From Musa acuminata AAA Group (Eukaryota > Streptophyta > Magnoliopsida > Zingiberales > Musaceae): a stretch of 64,000 nt of DNA. Below are positions 12,403-24,357 of this stretch, piece by piece. Location of the stretch: contig NC_088345.1 of assembly GCF_036884655.1 (NCBI RefSeq), positions 33,977,501 to 34,041,500 of the forward strand. Direction: 5' to 3'. The notes under the pieces were generated by a model that did not search any database, was not told the origin of the DNA, and saw only the letters and a program-made list of their open reading frames with translations. Position 1 is the first letter of the stretch. The number at the start of each line of letters is the position of its first letter. Both the position numbers and the translations under genes were made by a program.

Positions 12403-14116
12403 GCAAGATGCAGTTAAAGCGAATCTATAAGGGCAATTTGCAGTTATGATGGAAATCAGAATGTAAGCGCAAACTGAAATATGATATTCGTATGATAAAA
12501 TTGATTTACGTCTAAACACCGATTCGGAAAATACTGAACTTTAAAATGTGATCGTAAATTAGTAGAAGGCAGTAAGCTATTAAGGAGGTTTGCAGTAAAG
12601 ATAATATGCTCAAAGTAAATGCAAACCAAAGAGCACCACAATTTTAGAGTGGTTCGATCAATCTTGTCCTACATCCACTTTTGGCTTCCTCCACCGACGA
12701 GGTCATCGACGTCCACTAGAGGCCTTCCTTCAATAGGCAAAGGCCAACCACCCTTTTACAGTTTCACTCCTTTTGATGGGCTTAGGAGATAGCCCTTATA
12801 CACTTTTCTCTCCCCTCTTGAAAGATCAAAACTTGGAAGAAAAGAGGGAGGAGAACTTCTAGACTTTACAACACTTTTGAGCTCTAAAATCACAGAGAAA
12901 GATCAAGCTTTCGGTGCCTTTTGGGTTGCCCTTTCATTGCTGAAAGGGTGAGGTATTTATAGGCCCCAACCCAATTTGAATTTCGAGCTCAAAATTGTCA
13001 TCTCCCGAAATTCCGGGGTCTAGCGGTTGCACCGCCTAACTGGGGAGGTTGCACCACCTGGCAGAGCTCGAAGACTGAGCCTCTAGGTGGTGCCACCTCC
13101 TGTCAAGGGCAGTTACACCTCCTGTTAGAGCTCGGAGACCGAGCTCAAGCGGTGCCATCGCCTGACTAGGGCGGTTGCACCTCTGTCAATGGCAGTTGCA
13201 CCGCCCAACCAGATCTCGGAGATTGAGCCCTGGGCGGTGCCACCGCCGACCCAAGCGGTGCCACCTCTGGCCAAGAAATCTGGGTCCGAATGGGTTGATC
13301 AATTCCGCCCAATTTGGGTATGTCAAGGGCCCAATTGCCCTAAGGTTAAGTTAATGAGATCACCTCCCATTTCTAACTTAATCATTGTTCTAACTACGAA
13401 TTTCTTAAGACATTTACTACAGCTTGCTTCGGGTACATCAATCGCTTCTTTCGACGAGCTTCCGGCAAACATCCGACGAACCTCCGGCGATGCTCCGACA
13501 AACTTCCGGCAAACTCCTGGACTTGCGACGATCCACTTGGCAAGTTCCGACGAGCTTCTTTTGGCAAGCTCCTGGACTTCTCGGATTTGTTCCCGTAGAA
13601 CCTCCGACGACCGTCCGGACTTCCGTCGAGCTCTCGAACTCCCAACGTGATCATAGTCTTGACTCCGGCGCAACTCTTGCTGCATGTCTTACTTTCATCG
13701 TAGTTAATCCTACAAATGTAAAACAAAACTTCGATCGAGACAATTAATCCTAAGCAATTAACCAAGTTGTCCTGCATGTCATTGGCCCTTCGACGCTTCG
13801 TCTGATTCTTCGGTGCATCATCCTCTCCTGCGGCCTATTGCCCAATCGGCCAGTTGACTCCGCAACTCCGATATCCTTGGCATAATACACATTCTTCTTG
13901 GCCCGATGCCCGAGTCCACGACCCGAAGCCTTCTGTCGATACGTCGACCGATCCACCGGCCCGACGTTCAATCTTCTAACATGTTCCTCCGACACAACAT
14001 GATTTTTCCTGCTTTAATTGTCTCATCCTGATCGGAGTATCCTACGTCACTCAAAACGCAGATTAAAACATAAACACATATCAAGTGGTTTCATCATCAA
14101 AATGCGAGATTCAACA
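12403..14116 (-). repeat. Second B-type LTR (B'), U5 end missing
   Basis: A diverged relative of 10445-12402 in the same orientation. It ends with the intact LTR tip ATTCAACA at 14116 (TGTTGAATC on the minus strand) and has its own TATA box at 12954-12961. About 137 bp at the U5 end are absent. It joins the B 5' LTR where GAGATTCAAGC of one meets GAGATTAAGC of the other. It is best read as a remnant of a neighbouring copy fused by illegitimate recombination. Confidence 0.75.
12954..12961 (-). promoter_or_regulatory. TATA box, LTR B'
   Basis: TATAAATA on the minus strand, in the same GGCCTATAAATACC context as the other LTRs. Confidence 0.6.
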
Positions 14117-15860
14117 CTCTTGCCCTGCGCCAAGGCCTTTTGAACCCAACTTCGCCTCCGCATGTTGAGTCGTCTCAGTTTCTCTATCAAATGCTTCTCT
14201 AAGGTAAGGTGCATGTGCCTCGAAGCTCTCTTTGTCTTTGGCACCATGTAGGATGAGCCCACTCCATCAGAATGAAGGACCCATGAAACGACATGATCCC
14301 ACTCTTACCTCTGCAAGAGTTTATCTCCTTGACCTCTATCCAAGGAAAGCTCTGTGTCTCCACTCTATATTCCATCTTCTATGTCGAATCACTTTATGCA
14401 GCTTGGGTACTTCGCCAAGTTACACCTAAGTTGCTTCGCTCCTCGTTTTGCATTGAGTTGATGGTGGCTCTCGCGCCCACCATTCCATGGGTCAACCTTT
14501 CATTTAGTCTGATTTTTATATTGATTCGAAGTGTGCCTTCATTAGTGTTGCCTTGGATCGCTCCCCCACTTAATCTCGTAATGCATCCGTCAATATATTA
14601 TCTCAAGCGAGATCATGCGATGACTCCTCGTCGCTTGCTCCGCATGTTGAGCTTTGTGGAGTTGTTTTGAGGTACTTCTCCTCAACATGTGAGGTCCATT
14701 GCACATGGTTCTCCCTCTAGGGAGCTGAGACTTATCTCTCATGGATATCTGTCCCGTTAGAGCAACTCCTCTCTTCGCTTCCTTCTCTCTGAAAGTTTCG
14801 GAGACCACCATCCCCTTGGACTACTCCGCCTTACTGAACAAACTGTGCATTGTTCTGCCTCCCGCAAACGCACTTGCTAGATTGTGACTCAACATCAATA
14901 CAATCCTTGCTGCATCCCTCAAGGCCTAGCAACATGCTGAATTTGCTTCACACTTCAGCCTCCTATGGACATATCATTCTCTTGCCGAAGAGAAAGTTTC
15001 AATGCTCCATGGCGCCGAGTTTTGGTCGCCTTGGGATGGCCACGAACACTCTATCGTTGGCATACAAGCCTTTGCATGAGTACCGAATTCTTCGAGTTAG
15101 CAATTCCCCTCACCTCTATGAGCTTGGCATAACTCTTTCGATCATTAAACAACTCATTCCAACTTACATGGTCTCATTCTTTACCAAGCGCCTCGCTTGC
15201 CTTGAGCACCATCAAGTATGGTTGCTAACATTGAGCCATAGCTCAAACTTAGCCATCCCAACCTTTGGGCGCTATGCATTCTTCCCATCTTGCTTGTCCT
15301 CGTGGTGCTTCTTGTGCGAAGGGTTGGCCATTCCTCTGAATGTCAATCTCAAATGCCCGCTCCTCTGAGCAACTCTTTTTCCCTACATTTCCATGCCCGC
15401 TTCCCCCCAAACGGTCACGCATGCTTGCTGTTCTCAACGTAGCCTGGCCAAGTCTCCCACATTTGCATGCAAAATGTTTCTATGAGTGCTTTTCCTGCTC
15501 TGATACCATTTGTCACGGACTTAGCTGGTTTTGCCTAAGTCGTGCGGCACTCTTGCATGTCCGTCCGCAAAGGTCAACCTCCCTGAAACCTCCAATGGTC
15601 CCTTAGGACCTACAAAAGAGAAAACGAGTTAGAGAAAACGCCTCACTCGAGATCCATAAGCAAACATTTCAGAAAACACTTCATAACCAATGCAAATTAA
15701 AAACAGACTTCACAAACTCTAAACGGTCGCACAATAAAGGATCCAAAATGGTCCATTATGGACCAATAGAAAATAGGACTGCTAAGCCTACTGCTAGCCC
15801 TTTACATGCTGTGCAAAGTATGAACAAACCAAAAGACATGGACATACATAAGCATTATGT
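14117..15860 (-). mobile_element. Fragment D: PBS, leader and LTR piece of another retroelement
   Basis: At 15497-15508 the + strand reads GCTCTGATACCA, the reverse complement of the TGGTATCAGAGC primer-binding site. Two bases later an LTR-like sequence begins TGTCACGGACTTAGC, so a minus-strand element has its LTR to the right (15511 to roughly 15860) and its leader to the left (15496 to 14117). The left part is less AT-rich and has several open frames, but I recognise no protein in any of them. The left side is cut by LTR B' at 14116. Superfamily unknown. Confidence 0.5.
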
Positions 15861-16375
15861 CAAACACCCCATTTACAATTTTATCCATGACGAAAGGAAG
15901 ATTTAAATAATAATAAACTCGTATCGTATACATAAAAGTATCAAAATATTTCTAATATTTTTAAATAGTATTAATTATAGTTTTAACTAATAGAAAAAAA
16001 ATTAATGTGATTAACGATAAGGAGTATGTATAAGATAAATTTTTGGATCACGAGGCATGTGTTAAATCAAAGTTTAGCGGATTAAATATGAAAATTAGTT
16101 GGTTTACAGGAATTTTTAGCAATTTTGCCAGTAAATAGACCCGCTTCATTACCTTCCGTCCATTTCCCTCTGCTTTCCTCCACCCCCTTCTCTCTCTTCC
16201 CCTCCTAACCCCTCGCCATCTTTCCCGTGAAGCCCTAACTCGCGATCGGAGCGGTGCCGTTCCCGTTTCTGCTTGGTTTCTACGCCGGTGATCGATCGAG
16301 TCTGCTGAAGGTGCCGATTCCGTCGCCCGATTTGGAGAAAAGGATCGGTACTTCCGTCCGGCCGCGGCGGCAAGG
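15861..16375 (+). promoter_or_regulatory. CUL3 promoter and 5' UTR
   Basis: AT-rich DNA up to about 16130 is followed by a pyrimidine-rich tract (about 16143-16215, CTCTCTCTTCC-like) and a GC-rich leader ending GGCAAGG before the ATG. CT-rich leaders are common in plant housekeeping genes. I see no convincing TATA box, and the transcription start cannot be fixed from the sequence. The ATG has A at -3, a fair context. Confidence 0.55.
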
Positions 16376-16536
16376 ATGAGCGCCCAGAAGAAGCGCAACT
16401 TTAAGATCGAGGCGTTCAAGCACCGGGTCGAGCTCGACCCCAACTACGCCGAGAGGACATGGAGGGTGTTGGAGCACGCGATCCACGAGATTTACAACCA
16501 CAACGCCAGCGGCCTCTCCTTCGAGGAGCTCTATAG
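16376..16536 (+). CDS. CUL3: CUL3 exon 1 (coding part)
   Basis: 161 coding bases, GC-rich unlike exon 2. The start is the first ATG of the leader and gives the conserved cullin-3 N-terminus (KKRNFKIEAFKHRV). The donor is CTATAG|GTGCAA. Reading past 16536 quickly loses cullin similarity, which supports the donor. The segment contains the N-terminal helices that in CUL3 take part in BTB adaptor contact. Confidence 0.9.
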
Positions 16537-19500
16537 GTGCAACCCATTGCCTCGCTTCTTGATTTTGTTCTTCCCAAGACTTCACTTTCCGTTACTGTAC
16601 CCCCTTCTGTCTCTTCTCTCGTCAATGACATTGATGTGAGATATTTAAACTGGATGTTCCTCAGATTCATGAGTTAAAGGCATTATAGATATTTCTGTCT
16701 TATTTTTCATTCGCAAATTAGAAAGTTCACTTAACGTAATAGAGAACAATAAAAAATTTCTTTGTCCTCAAATTTATCCCACTTAGGTCAATGGCTTTTA
16801 GATCGAGATTGGCAAGGGTGTCGAATAATTAATTTATTACTTGGATATGCTAGTCCATGTTAAATGACTGAATTTGTCCAAAAGATTTTTGAGTAAGACA
16901 ACAGATTTATGGTGACTGCACAATCTAGAATTTCTTACACCTCAATTAATTTATTACTTGGATGCATCCTAGCTCTGACCACAATTAGCTGTTGATTCTG
17001 ATTCACTGATGTAGCACAGTATTTACTATTTAGCTGAGGATTAGGTTTGGTCAAGTTGAGTCGATCTAGTTTTGGTCTAGTATTTAACACATATTAGGTG
17101 CAGCTATAGTTTATGTATTGTTTTGAGCCGTATTAGGTTCTGGTGAATTTTATTTTCTAATTCATGCAGACTTCTAAAGTTATTGTTGGCTGCCATTAGT
17201 ATCATGCATTTGGATCTTAGTTCACACTATAATAAGAATCTATTTGATTCTTGTCAACTGGTTTTTTTTTTTTGAGCCACTATAGCAGTCCAAGATCTTT
17301 ATGGCTTTGTTTCTTAAATAACAGAGCTAAGTTCAACTAGGGTCTTCAAGTTCTATGTTCATATCTTGGTTTGGTTGAAAATTGGCCAATCTTAATACAT
17401 GTTGCTGGACCTTCTTCCAAAGTCTTTTTAAAACTTAGGACATTCTATTCTGATGTTTGGGGTCCATTGGATGGCTGATCGTAGCATGGATGCAGATTGG
17501 TAAGTGCTAGGTGATTGCAGTCTAAATTTTCTAAACTAGAATGATTTTGACAGATTTGGATTTTGGAATTTGTTAGTCAGACGTTGATCCAGCTGTAGCA
17601 CTATATGATAGTTACATGGATAGTTATACTCTGTGGATTTCATGAACAAACTTTCTTATAGAATTGTGTCTTAGGTCAAATGGGAGATCTAAGGTTGTTA
17701 ATGCTGTACGTTTTCATGGATATATAAAAAGAATGGAATACACATAGGAAAGGTGCTATGGAGCACCATATGAGGTGTGTTCACCATGTCTCATGTGGTT
17801 AATGAGCTACAAGAGGGGGCCCCTATCAAGAACCGATTGTGTGAGAAGAGTTCCACCAGTGGGTCTTGAGCATTGCATCAATCAGCTGCATGACAAAAAG
17901 TGCCATTTGCCTGGCATAGGTCTTCCTAGCCTTTGGTAAACAAAGTTTGTATCACACATTTGTATTCTACAATCCTTTCATGAAAATACAATCCATTTAT
18001 GAAAAGCCCAAATCAACAACATTGACAACCATAACCATATCATCAATTGTAGAGCTCTCACATCTTTGCATATGAAATTTCTTTATCTAGGTAAAAAAGA
18101 AGCTAATAATTTAGCAAGCACAAGATACCTTACTTCTTGTAGTTTCTAATGAGCGACTTTCGTGTTTCATTGATTATAATGAATCTATGATCTAACATGG
18201 CAAATAACTAGACCTATGTCCTCACCTCTATTTCTCTCAATGTTCCAACCAAGACCAAACTAATTGGCATACTTACCGTATCTTGTCCCAGAACATTCCA
18301 CATTCTAGGTTAATTTAAGTTATATAATTAACAACAGGGATCAAACTATACCTTTTAAGTTTTGATTGCTGGACCTCAAGCCTGAAAATCTCTTCTTTTT
18401 TTTTCTTATGGTGAAAAAATACTTTCAAATATAAGCTTTAGATCTTGTATCCTTCATTTTGATTTGTGATATTGTGGTATTGCCACTTATTGATAATGTG
18501 TGCTTACTGTTTGTACTTATAATCATTTATTGGGCAAAATCATACATTGTACATGTTTTATGGACTTTGTAACAGTGGATTTTCTATTTTTGTTTTTTCT
18601 ACTATCATTTAATAGACAAGATGTTTTATTGTTTAACAGTCTTAAACTTGTTTTGTTTCATGGCCCTCATAAATTTCATAAAGTTTTAGCTTCTATTTTC
18701 AATTGTGTGTATATACAAGGTTCGTAGATTCTTTCAAATAGTAAGGTTGTCGGGTGTCACTTTTCTTTTCTTTTTTTCTCTTGAGATCGGTATTATACTT
18801 TATTCTTAATGTTGATTTCTCGAGTCACATCTTATCATTCTATTTTTTCTGATTTTAGAACTGATCTTTGTCCTTCAAACTTTGGGATATGAAAAATGAT
18901 GTGGAAATAAGTTACTAAATGATATCTGTGGTCATTTTGACATGTTTGTTGTGTTGCTGATTGAAGTGGATTGCAACTTTTGTTTTGATTTGTTTTCCCC
19001 CTTGTACATGTCAATATGACCTGTAAAGCTAGGGAGTAGAGGATGCTCACCATCATGCTGCTGAGACAACTGAAAATCATCACTGTCAATATGACTAGTA
19101 AAGCTAGGCTGTTAAGAGGATGCTCACCCTCAAGCTACTGAGCCAACTGAAGATTATAAATCTGCCTTGAATATTTGGATTTTATATGATGGTCTAAATT
19201 TCTAGGCATGGATTAGTCTCTATGCTAATTTGTTTAAAGGTGACTGAAGTTCATTCATCTATTCATCAACCATCTCATTGTTAGACTGGCTGAGAGTTTT
19301 ATAATATTATTCGTTTCTAATCATTTTTGACGTAAGATGCTGTTGGTCTAAGATTAAAATTGCATCTACCATTTCCTTCTGGTGGCAAGAAATCTTGAAA
19401 ATTCTCATTTTTACATTGACTTATTTGCTGCTGTGGGTGTGAAACACTTATGTTTCTTGGGTAAACCATATTTACTAAAAAGATCATGTTTTCCCTCTGA

Positions 19501-21702
19501 CATCATTTCTTGATTCTGTTTTGGCTATTTTCTGATTTATACATTTGCAAGTATATGAAGTCGATAGAGTTTTTTCTTATTCCATTTTCAAATTGCCTTT
19601 CTGATTGCAATTTTTGTGTTAAAACACAAATCTTTGATATTTTAGTTTCTCCTATGGTTAGGAATGCTTACAATATGGTTCTGCACAAGTATGGGGAAAA
19701 GCTTTACACTGGACTTGTGAACACTATGACAGGACATCTAAAAGAAATTGCAAGATCAATAGAATCTGCTCAGGGAGGTTTCTTTTTAGAGGAGCTTAAT
19801 GTAAAATGGGGAGACCACAACAAGGCATTACAGATGATCCGAGACATACTGATGTACATGGATAGGACATTTGTTCACAGTAGTCACAAGACACCTGTTC
19901 ATGAGCTTGGTCTTAATCTCTGGAGGGATAATATCATCCATTCCAGCAAAATCCAGTCTAGGCTACTGGATATGCTCCTTGACCTCATACATAGGGAGAG
20001 AACAGGCGAGGTAATAAATAGAGGGTTGATGAGGAATATAACAAAAATGCTAATGGATCTCGGATCTTCTGTGTATCAAGAAGATTTTGAGAAACCATTT
20101 CTAGAGGTCTCAGCTAGCTTTTACAGTGTAGAATCTCAACAACTAATTGAGTGCTGTGATTGTGGTGAGTACCTCAGGAAAGCTGAGAGACGTCTTGGTG
20201 AAGAGATAGAGAGGGTCTCACACTACTTAGATGTAAAAAGTGAAGTGAAAATAACTAGTGTCGTGGAGGGAGAGATGATTGCCAACCACATGCAGAGGCT
20301 GGTCCACATGGAGAATTCTGGTCTTGTGAGTATGCTTGTAGATGACAAGTATGAAGACTTAAGCAGAATGTACAACTTATTCCGCCGAGTTCCCGATGGG
20401 CTTTCAACTATTAAAGATGTGATGACTTCCCACCTTCGAGACACTGGAAAGCAGTTAGTAAGTGACCCTGAGAAATTAAAGGACCCAGTGGACTTTGTAC
20501 AAAATCTTTTGGATGAGAAGGATAAGTATGATAAGATAATAACCAAAGCATTCAACAATGATAAGACATTCCAGAATGCTTTGAACTCTTCATTTGAATA
20601 CTTTATTAACCTAAACAACAGGTCTCCTGAATTCATATCACTTTATGTTGATGATAAGCTTCGTAAGGGGCTTAAAGGGGTAAGTGAAGAGGATGTAGAG
20701 GTAGTCCTGGACAAAGTGATGATGTTGTTTAGGTACTTGCAGGAGAAGGATGTATTTGAGAAATATTACAAACAACACTTGGCAAAGCGGCTTCTTGCAG
20801 GAAAATCTGTTTCTGATGATACAGAGAGGAGTATGATTGTTAAGCTCAAGACAGAATGTGGGTATCAGTTCACCTCTAAATTGGAAGGCATGTTTACAGA
20901 CATGAAGACTTCCGTAGATACTATGCAAGGATTCTATACTAGTCAGTATTCTGAGATTGGAGATGGCCCCACCCTTGCTGTGCAAGTTCTTACAACTGGT
21001 TCATGGCCAACACAGCCTAGTGCACCTTGCAACCTTCCAGCTGAAATTCTTGTCATATGTGAGAAGTTCCGGACATATTATCTTGGGACGCGTACTGGGC
21101 GTAGATTGACATGGCAAACAAATATGGGTACAGCTGATATTAAGGCAACCTTTGGCAAGGGCCAGAGGCATGAGCTGAATGTTTCAACTTACCAAATGTG
21201 TATTCTTATGCTATTTAACTCTGTGGATCGGTTGACATACGGAGAAATCGAACAGGCCACAGAAATCCCACCTTCTGATCTGAAGCGTTGTCTTCAGTCT
21301 CTTGCTTGTGTCAAAGGTAAGAATGTCCTGCGCAAGGAGCCAATGAGCAAGGATATAGCTGAGGATGATGCTTTCTACTTCAATGACAAATTTACAAGCA
21401 AGTTTATCAAGGTGAAGATAGGAACTGTGGCAGCACAGAAGGAGTCAGAGCCGGAGAAGCAGGAGACTCGCCAAAGAGTGGAAGAAGATAGAAAACCTCA
21501 GATTGAAGCTGCAATTGTGAGGATTATGAAATCCAGAAGGGTATTAGATCATAACACCATTGTTACGGAGGTCACATCACAATTGCAATCTCGCTTCCTG
21601 CCAAACCCTGTTGTCATAAAAAAGCGAATTGAGTCTCTCATTGAACGTGAGTTTTTAGAAAGGGATAAAGTGGACAGAAAATTATATCGCTATCTTGCTT
21701 GA
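16376..21702 (+). CDS. CUL3: Cullin-3 (CUL3A-like), join 16376-16536 and 19662-21702
   Basis: Scaffold of CUL3-RING (BTB) ubiquitin E3 ligases: the N-terminal half binds BTB substrate adaptors and the C-terminal half binds RBX1 and its E2. The two exons give 733 residues, close to Arabidopsis CUL3A as I recall it. Exon 1 encodes MSAQKKRNFKIEAF to EELY; an Arg codon is split AG|G across the intron; exon 2 continues NAYNMVLHKYGEKLY. The cullin core includes EKYYKQHLAKRLL (about residues 417-430) and GTADIKATFGKG. The C-terminal winged-helix domain has the NEDD8 acceptor motif IVRIMK, placing the modified lysine at about residue 677, and ends with the cullin signature and KLYRYLA. No stop or frameshift is seen. 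It is the only host gene I recognise in the window. Confidence 0.95.
16537..19661 (+). other. CUL3 intron (3125 bp)
   Basis: GT at 16537 and AG at 19660-19661 (GGTTAG|GAATGC). The intron is AT-rich with T-runs before the acceptor. I see no LTR element in it, in contrast to both sides of the gene. It contains an imperfect 75-bp tandem duplication (19010-19160). An open frame continues upstream of exon 2 to 19510, but its residues do not resemble cullin, so they are intronic. Confidence 0.9.
19010..19160 (+). repeat. Imperfect 75-bp tandem duplication in the CUL3 intron
   Basis: GTCAATATGAC...TAAAGCTAGG...GAGGATGCTCACC...CTGAG.CAACTGAA occurs at 19010-19084 and again at 19085-19160 with several substitutions and a small indel, so it is an older local duplication. 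Confidence 0.85.
19662..21702 (+). CDS. CUL3: CUL3 exon 2
   Basis: 2041 bases that encode residues 54 (in part) to 733 and the stop codon without interruption. It carries most of the cullin repeats, the cullin homology domain and the neddylation domain. The long uninterrupted second exon agrees with the two-exon layout I recall for plant CUL3 genes. Confidence 0.95.
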
Positions 21703-22400
21703 ATGTCATATGACGTTTCCTGTGGATGGAGGTCTTACTCTGATTTCCATATAATTGGTATGCAAGTTCCTGCTCATGTATCCCCATGAAATCTCTTCTC
21801 CTATTTCTGCCTTCTGGTATAGTGCCCTTATATTTCAGTCTTGCAAAATCTTCGGAATTCTAATTTATCCTAGATTCATTCTTCTCAATTAAGTCATGTT
21901 GTTGTATGTCGGTTCCTTCTATTTTATCTCTATTATATTTGCACAGGTATATTTGGATGATGCAGTTAAGGCTTGAAGCTTATCTTAATGGGGATCATCT
22001 GTGAAAAAAGTTGCCAGCAACTTACAAGAGGGAAAGTTGTTTAGATGATGTACTGGGAAAATATTGATCGAAGTCTTGTACTTGAAAGTCTCAGATGCCC
22101 CAGAAGTTAAAAGAGTTAGGGAGCAAAAAGAGCCCCAGAATCATGAGGTTCACTGTTCAGTCCACAGATCGAGTAGTAAAGCAATTTGTAGCAGTCTATT
22201 CAAGCTCTCTTGATATGTAATTTGTAGCAGTCTATTCAAGCTCTCTTGATATGTTTGGCAAATCCTTTAGTCGAATCTGTCCTTTGTGTGATGCCATTCT
22301 ACATGGAAGTCCATTCTACATGTTGATCCTGAAATTGCCGAAACTTGCTATGATCAAGCTTAAGTCCAGCGAAAGTGAGGCCCCTTAATTATTTATTTTT
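21703..22400 (+). other. CUL3 3' UTR and downstream flank
   Basis: Non-coding. A possible 3' UTR intron may run from GGTATGC (about 21759) to TTGCACAG (21947), since donor, pyrimidine-rich stretch and acceptor are present, but this is weak. A perfect 36-bp tandem duplication lies at 22183-22254. I see no certain poly(A) signal. Confidence 0.4.
22183..22254 (+). repeat. Perfect 36-bp tandem duplication
   Basis: AATTTGTAGCAGTCTATTCA and the next 16 bases are repeated exactly, 22183-22218 and 22219-22254, in the presumed CUL3 3' UTR. Exact identity suggests a recent event or an assembly slip. Confidence 0.9.
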
Positions 22401-23389
22401 AGTGCATGACTGATTGGAAAATTCCTCCCATGTGTTTGCTGATTTGCTAATTTATTTTTCCACCTTTCTCTATTTTTTTAATGGTAAAAGTCTTTATTAT
22501 CACAACTTGCAACAATGTTTCCAGCAGCAGTGCAGGTTCACTACTTTTTTTCTCTCGATACAGTGACACCATAATTTGATACCCATCCATGTGTGGTCGT
22601 TACAAATTTCTGATACCCATCCATGTGTGGTCGTTACAAATTTGTGGCTTGTCACACTCCCTTCTGCCTCCCAACAAGACAGGTTGGTGAGACTGGCAGC
22701 CTGTCCTGGGACCGTTAGACAGACAAGTAAAGTAGCTTTGACCAGGGTCCAGTTTCGTTTTAGTTTCGTTTCGGTTCGGTTCGGTTCGAAGTATAATTGA
22801 ATCGGTCTCAAATCAAATTGAAATCAGTTAGGGCGGTACGATTCTGGTTCCTAGGTTTGAGAAACCGAAACCGTCGGTTCCAAAATTAGTCGTTCAAGAG
22901 TCAAACCAGTTCTGGTTCGAATCATCGGTTTGATATTTTTTTTTTTCTTGAAGTAGGGGTTTATCAAACGATCGGTCCAACGGTCCACTCTTGGCCTAAC
23001 AAGCAAATGATCAATTTATCTCTCTCAATATTCATATAAATGGTTATTTTTAGAAATACTTTGATTATTTCATAAATAAAAATTATAAAAAATAAAAAGA
23101 TAAATTTGTCTCTTTCAATAATTAAATAATAACTAGTTTTAGGAGCATTTTAGGAAAGAAATATATTCAAAAATCCTATAAATACCTCCTCAAATCGTTA
23201 ATTCTTTCTCTCACATTTATAAGCACTCGTTAAACATTGTTAAGATCGCTCCATAATTTTGATGTCTTTCGCAAGTCTCATTATGGCAATCCAAAAAAAC
23301 CAATATATTAACGTCATACATGAGCCAAGGGAAATTGATACGATGGCCAAAGTAAAATTGGACATCTTTTAAGTTTTACTTCAAAAAGT
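22401..23389. other. Intergenic stretch with a 34-bp duplication and a CGGTT run
   Basis: No gene seen. A 34-bp unit beginning TGATACCCATCCATG is duplicated at 22577-22610 and 22611-22644. A short TTTCGGTTCGG repeat lies near 22763-22789, followed by further GGTTC words to about 22935. This may be the 5' end of the transposon below, but I found no matching inverted repeat or target duplication. Confidence 0.5.
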
Positions 23390-24330
23390 TTGAAATATCG
23401 ATGACTCATTCTATGTGATATGTAACTATTATGACCATATTTTAAAATTTAAAGAAGGAAAATTATTTTAATCCCATTTTTCATTTTTCTATTGAAAAAT
23501 TCATGAGGCGTTAGTTATATTAACTTTTATAGAACACTTATCTTTCGATTTTGATGAAAAAGTTAGTTTAAGTTAATTATTGTCAAGAGGTTTTGAATTC
23601 ATTGCTCAACGAGTTCCTCCAATCACTCATATTCCCACTTTACATAATTTTTATAAAAAAAATGATTTACAAGAAACTTTTGAAGCTTTTGATGATTGTG
23701 TTTTTATTTGTACTAATATTTGGAGTGATCACTGATAAATATACTCTAACATAAGAATAATTTATTATTGGATTAACAGTGATTAAATTATACAAAAGTA
23801 AATTATTATTTTTAGAGTTTTTGATAAATGGCACACTGTCGATAATATTTATAGAATCATAAAAATAATTTTAGAAGAATATTATTTAATTTTTAAAATT
23901 TTTTTTATTGATTTTGACTATGTAGCGACAAATATGGCTTCTATTTTGGAATTTCAAGAAGTATATCAATATGCTTTAGGTGGTATTTTTTTTTATATTA
24001 GGTGTGTGTTTGTCATGTTCTAAATTTATGTATATAAGAAGGTTTATGATTTTTTTTTTATTTTCTTACTCCATTTAAGCAAACAATTTCATTCTTATAG
24101 GATCATCCACAAGTAATAAAAGAGTGGGCTTAATTTTATAAATTAAATGGTAAAAGATCCAAAAGATTTATTGTGGATGTTTCAACTCAATAGAATTCTT
24201 TATAGGAATTGTCTAAATAATCTTTTGAATATTAATAATTATTATATATTTTTATTACAAATAATTTTAGACACATTAATTTATATATAAATAATTATTT
24301 ACTCGATGACATATTAAAGAATCTTTTATT
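23390..24330 (+). pseudogene. hAT-family transposase fossil
   Basis: Conceptual translation in shifting frames gives pieces in the order of a plant BED-finger hAT transposase: a zinc-finger-like piece (FYVICNYYDHILKFKEGK, near 23405-23460), then IEHLSFDF and QRVPPITH, then FICTNIWSDH (about 23700-23730), VFDKWHTVDNIYRIIK (about 23820-23870), NMASILEFQEVYQYALGG, and FIVDVSTQ followed by a stop and NS (near 24165-24200). Many stops and frameshifts interrupt it, so it is long dead. Element A appears to have inserted at its 3' side. Assignment rests on motif order only. Confidence 0.6.
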
Positions 24331-24357
24331 GTAAAAAAAATTTCTGATAGATGTTTA

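Noticed and set aside
14047..15606. Several 60-170 codon open frames in fragment D
   Set aside because: Frames occur on both strands with no recognisable motif. The region is the leader and LTR of a retroelement fragment.
16048..16443. Minus-strand open frames over the CUL3 leader and exon 1
   Set aside because: Shadow of GC-rich exon and leader; composition is Arg/Gly-rich and nothing is conserved.
19510..19661. Upstream extension of the CUL3 exon 2 frame
   Set aside because: Residues before NAYNMV do not resemble cullin, and a good acceptor (TTAG) sits at the point where similarity begins.
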